Origin: Hyphomicrobiales bacterium
GTDB lineage: Bacteria > Pseudomonadota > Alphaproteobacteria > Rhizobiales > JAKIUO01
Direction: 5' to 3'
DNA: 7,334 nucleotides
NCBI GenBank assembly: GCA_027069645.1
Contig: JALXEI010000089.1
Span: forward strand, 1 to 7,334
The notes beneath the pieces were generated by a model. That model saw nothing but the letters and a program-made list of their open reading frames with translations, did not search any database and was not told the DNA's origin. A program made the translations under genes and the position numbers. Shown piece after piece: positions 6,370 through 7,334 of the stretch. How positions within the stretch are numbered: position 1 is the stretch's first letter; the number at the start of each line of letters is the position of its first letter.

Positions 6370-6921
6370 TTGCCTTCAGGATCTCATCTCTGCCTGATAG
6401 CGGGAGGGCTGCTTTTGCTGGTGACCCTGCCGCTTTCTGCGCCCTTCGCGAAAAAACTGTCCCTGGAAGAATGTACCGCCTTGCGACAGCAAAAGGCGGC
6501 TATGGTCGAGAGGGGCGTTGGTGACAGGCTGGAGAAGGGCGCCAAATGGGCCAGTGACCACCTGGAGCCCGATCAGATTCAGGAGGTTGGTGCCTTTTTG
6601 AAACTGATGGAGGATATCCGCTTTCGTTGTGGCAGGATCGAAAAAAACAGCAAAAAGAAGAAAACGGGCCTGCAGGCCAATATACCGCTGCCTGTACGCA
6701 ATCCCCGGCGCTTGACAACCGTTAAGGGCGGGCAGGAACCGTCAACGGTAAACGGAGACGATATGGCTGCCGAAACAAGGGCCGTTCTTTCAGCCGTGAC
6801 GGAAAAGGGCAAGACCCCGACAGACGGTGATGTCTCCCGGTCCGGGGCCGTTGCAGAGCGCGATCGGCAGCAACGACCGGATTCAACAATACCCGAAATG
6901 AGAAAATCGCTCGCCCGGTAA
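6370..6921 (+). CDS. Small exported protein of unknown function
   Basis: I do not recognise a named family. The 183-residue protein starts at TTG with a strong AGGGGAG six bases upstream. Residues 1-27 look like a Sec signal peptide: a hydrophobic core LIAGGLLLLVTLPLSA, with likely cleavage near APFA-KK. No lipobox is visible. The mature N-terminal part (about 30-90) is compact and helical, bounded by Cys35 (SLEECTALRQ) and Cys87 (IRFRCGRI), which could form a disulfide in the periplasm. The inner part carries an amphipathic stretch with KWASDHLEPDQIQEV. After a lysine-rich patch at 92-98 (KNSKKKK) the tail to 183 is low in hydrophobics and looks disordered. The gene lies 66 bases after tpiA and 215 bases before secG. 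The 30-90 segment resembles short conserved alphaproteobacterial hypotheticals, by impression only. Confidence 0.75.
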   Translation: MPSGSHLCLIAGGLLLLVTLPLSAPFAKKLSLEECTALRQQKAAMVERGVGDRLEKGAKWASDHLEPDQIQEVGAFLKLMEDIRFRCGRIEKNSKKKKTGLQANIPLPVRNPRRLTTVKGGQEPSTVNGDDMAAETRAVLSAVTEKGKTPTDGDVSRSGAVAERDRQQRPDSTIPEMRKSLAR

Positions 6922-7136
6922 TGTTCGGGAAAAGAAACAGGCCGGCAGTTATCGGTTTGGATGATCTTGCGTGTTTCTATTGACCTCGCCACGCGAGCCG
7001 CTTACATATATTTTTTCGAAGATTGCCCTGGTGGTAATCGGGACCTGTTTTTTCACCTGTTTTGAAAATCGGACAGTCCTGTCGCAAGGCACTGTTCTCT
7101 TTCCTTGACAGGCTTTCCTATGGATGGACTCTTATT
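6922..7136. other. Noncoding gap before secG
   Basis: These 215 bases hold no credible gene on either strand. I see a candidate promoter at 6980-7008 and a pair of ACCTGTTTT direct repeats (7043-7051 and 7055-7063). A TTGACA at 7105-7110 has no matching -10. There is a weak long-range pairing between CCGGTAA (6915-6921) and TTATCGG (6949-6955) but no T-run, so no clear terminator follows the exported-protein gene. Confidence 0.6.
6980..7008 (+). promoter_or_regulatory. Candidate promoter for secG
   Basis: TTGACC (6980-6985) matches five of six bases of the -35 consensus. It is followed after exactly 17 bases by TACATA (7003-7008), a modest -10. The start would fall about 120 bases before secG. 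An alternative -10, TATATT at 7007-7012, is closer to consensus but at 21-base spacing. If real, secG is not solely dependent on the tpiA promoter. Confidence 0.4.
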
Positions 7137-7334
7137 ATGGCAACTGTCCTGCTCGTCATTCACCTGATGGTCGCACTGGCTCTGATCGTGCTCGTGCTGT
7201 TGCAACGTTCCGAAGGGGGGGCTCTTGGAATAGGTGGTGGCGGCGGCGGTTTGATGACCGGGCGCGGCGCGGCAAATCTGCTAACAAGGTCCACAGCATG
7301 GCTGGCGGCTGTTTTTTTTTCCACCAGTATCTCA
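7137..7334 (+). CDS. secG: Preprotein translocase subunit SecG, N-terminal part (cut by window edge)
   Basis: SecG is the small inner-membrane subunit of the SecYEG export channel that assists SecA-driven translocation. The frame from ATG 7137 stays open to the window end and gives 66 residues. The first membrane helix is at about 3-22 (LLVIHLMVALALIVLVLL). It is followed by the hallmark loop QRSEGGALGIGGG, then a glycine run, LMTGRGAANLLTR at 39-51, and the start of the second helix (STAWLAAVFF). All are typical of alphaproteobacterial SecG. The ribosome-binding site is weak: GGA eight bases upstream, within GGATGGA. ATGs at 7120 and 7124 are out of frame. A run of nine T at 7312-7320 encodes V-F-F in the second helix and keeps the frame intact. 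The 3' end lies outside the window. Confidence 0.95.
   Translation, partial: MATVLLVIHLMVALALIVLVLLQRSEGGALGIGGGGGGLMTGRGAANLLTRSTAWLAAVFFSTSIS

Noticed and set aside
6921..6983. 20-codon frame whose ATG overlaps the stop of the exported-protein gene (TAATG)
   Set aside because: It is too short, has no recognisable character and is readily explained by chance.
7105..7110. Perfect TTGACA as -35 of a secG promoter
   Set aside because: The -10 window reads ACTCTT or similar. The nearest TATTAT is 22 bases away and overlaps the secG start codon.
1..7334. CRISPR array, tRNA, rRNA, insertion sequence or phage attachment site
   Set aside because: No spaced direct repeats, tRNA-like cloverleaf, transposase frame or terminal inverted repeats were seen on either strand.

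Overview
The window looks like a vertically inherited housekeeping segment from an alphaproteobacterium with moderate GC content. This rests on gene order and protein character: a membrane-anchored SurA/PpiD-type peptidyl-prolyl isomerase heads a leftward trpE-(sixA)-trpG-trpD cluster. It lies back to back with a rightward tpiA-(small exported protein)-secG cluster. I recognise that divergent ppiD/trp versus tpiA/secG arrangement from Alphaproteobacteria. I cannot fix a genus from the sequence, and I see no insertion sequence, phage gene, tRNA, rRNA or CRISPR array.

Left arm (about 1-5248, all minus strand, so read right to left): ppiD (5248 to 3356), a 64-base gap with a 7-bp dyad, trpE with a GTG start (3291 to 1771), a SixA-type histidine phosphatase gene (1688 to 1167), trpG (1130 to 492), and the first 156 codons of trpD (469 to the left edge). 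TrpE and TrpG together make anthranilate from chorismate and glutamine, and TrpD adds the phosphoribosyl group, so the cluster encodes the entry into tryptophan synthesis. Gaps are 22 to 82 bases, consistent with one transcript. No Trp-codon leader or attenuator is visible before trpE.

Divergent control region (5249-5541): 293 bases with a perfect TATAAT box and a partial -35 directed at tpiA, two abutting inverted repeats in the presumed tpiA leader, and a minus-strand chain of small open frames that runs into the ppiD start. This is the least explained stretch.

Right arm (5542 to the end, plus strand): tpiA (complete triosephosphate isomerase), a gene for a small exported protein of unknown function starting at TTG, a 215-base gap with a candidate promoter, and the 5' part of secG (66 codons, cut by the window edge).

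I found no clear new system. The points most worth a second look are the sixA gene lodged inside the trp cluster, the dyads and coupled small frames between tpiA and ppiD, and the uncharacterised exported protein between tpiA and secG.
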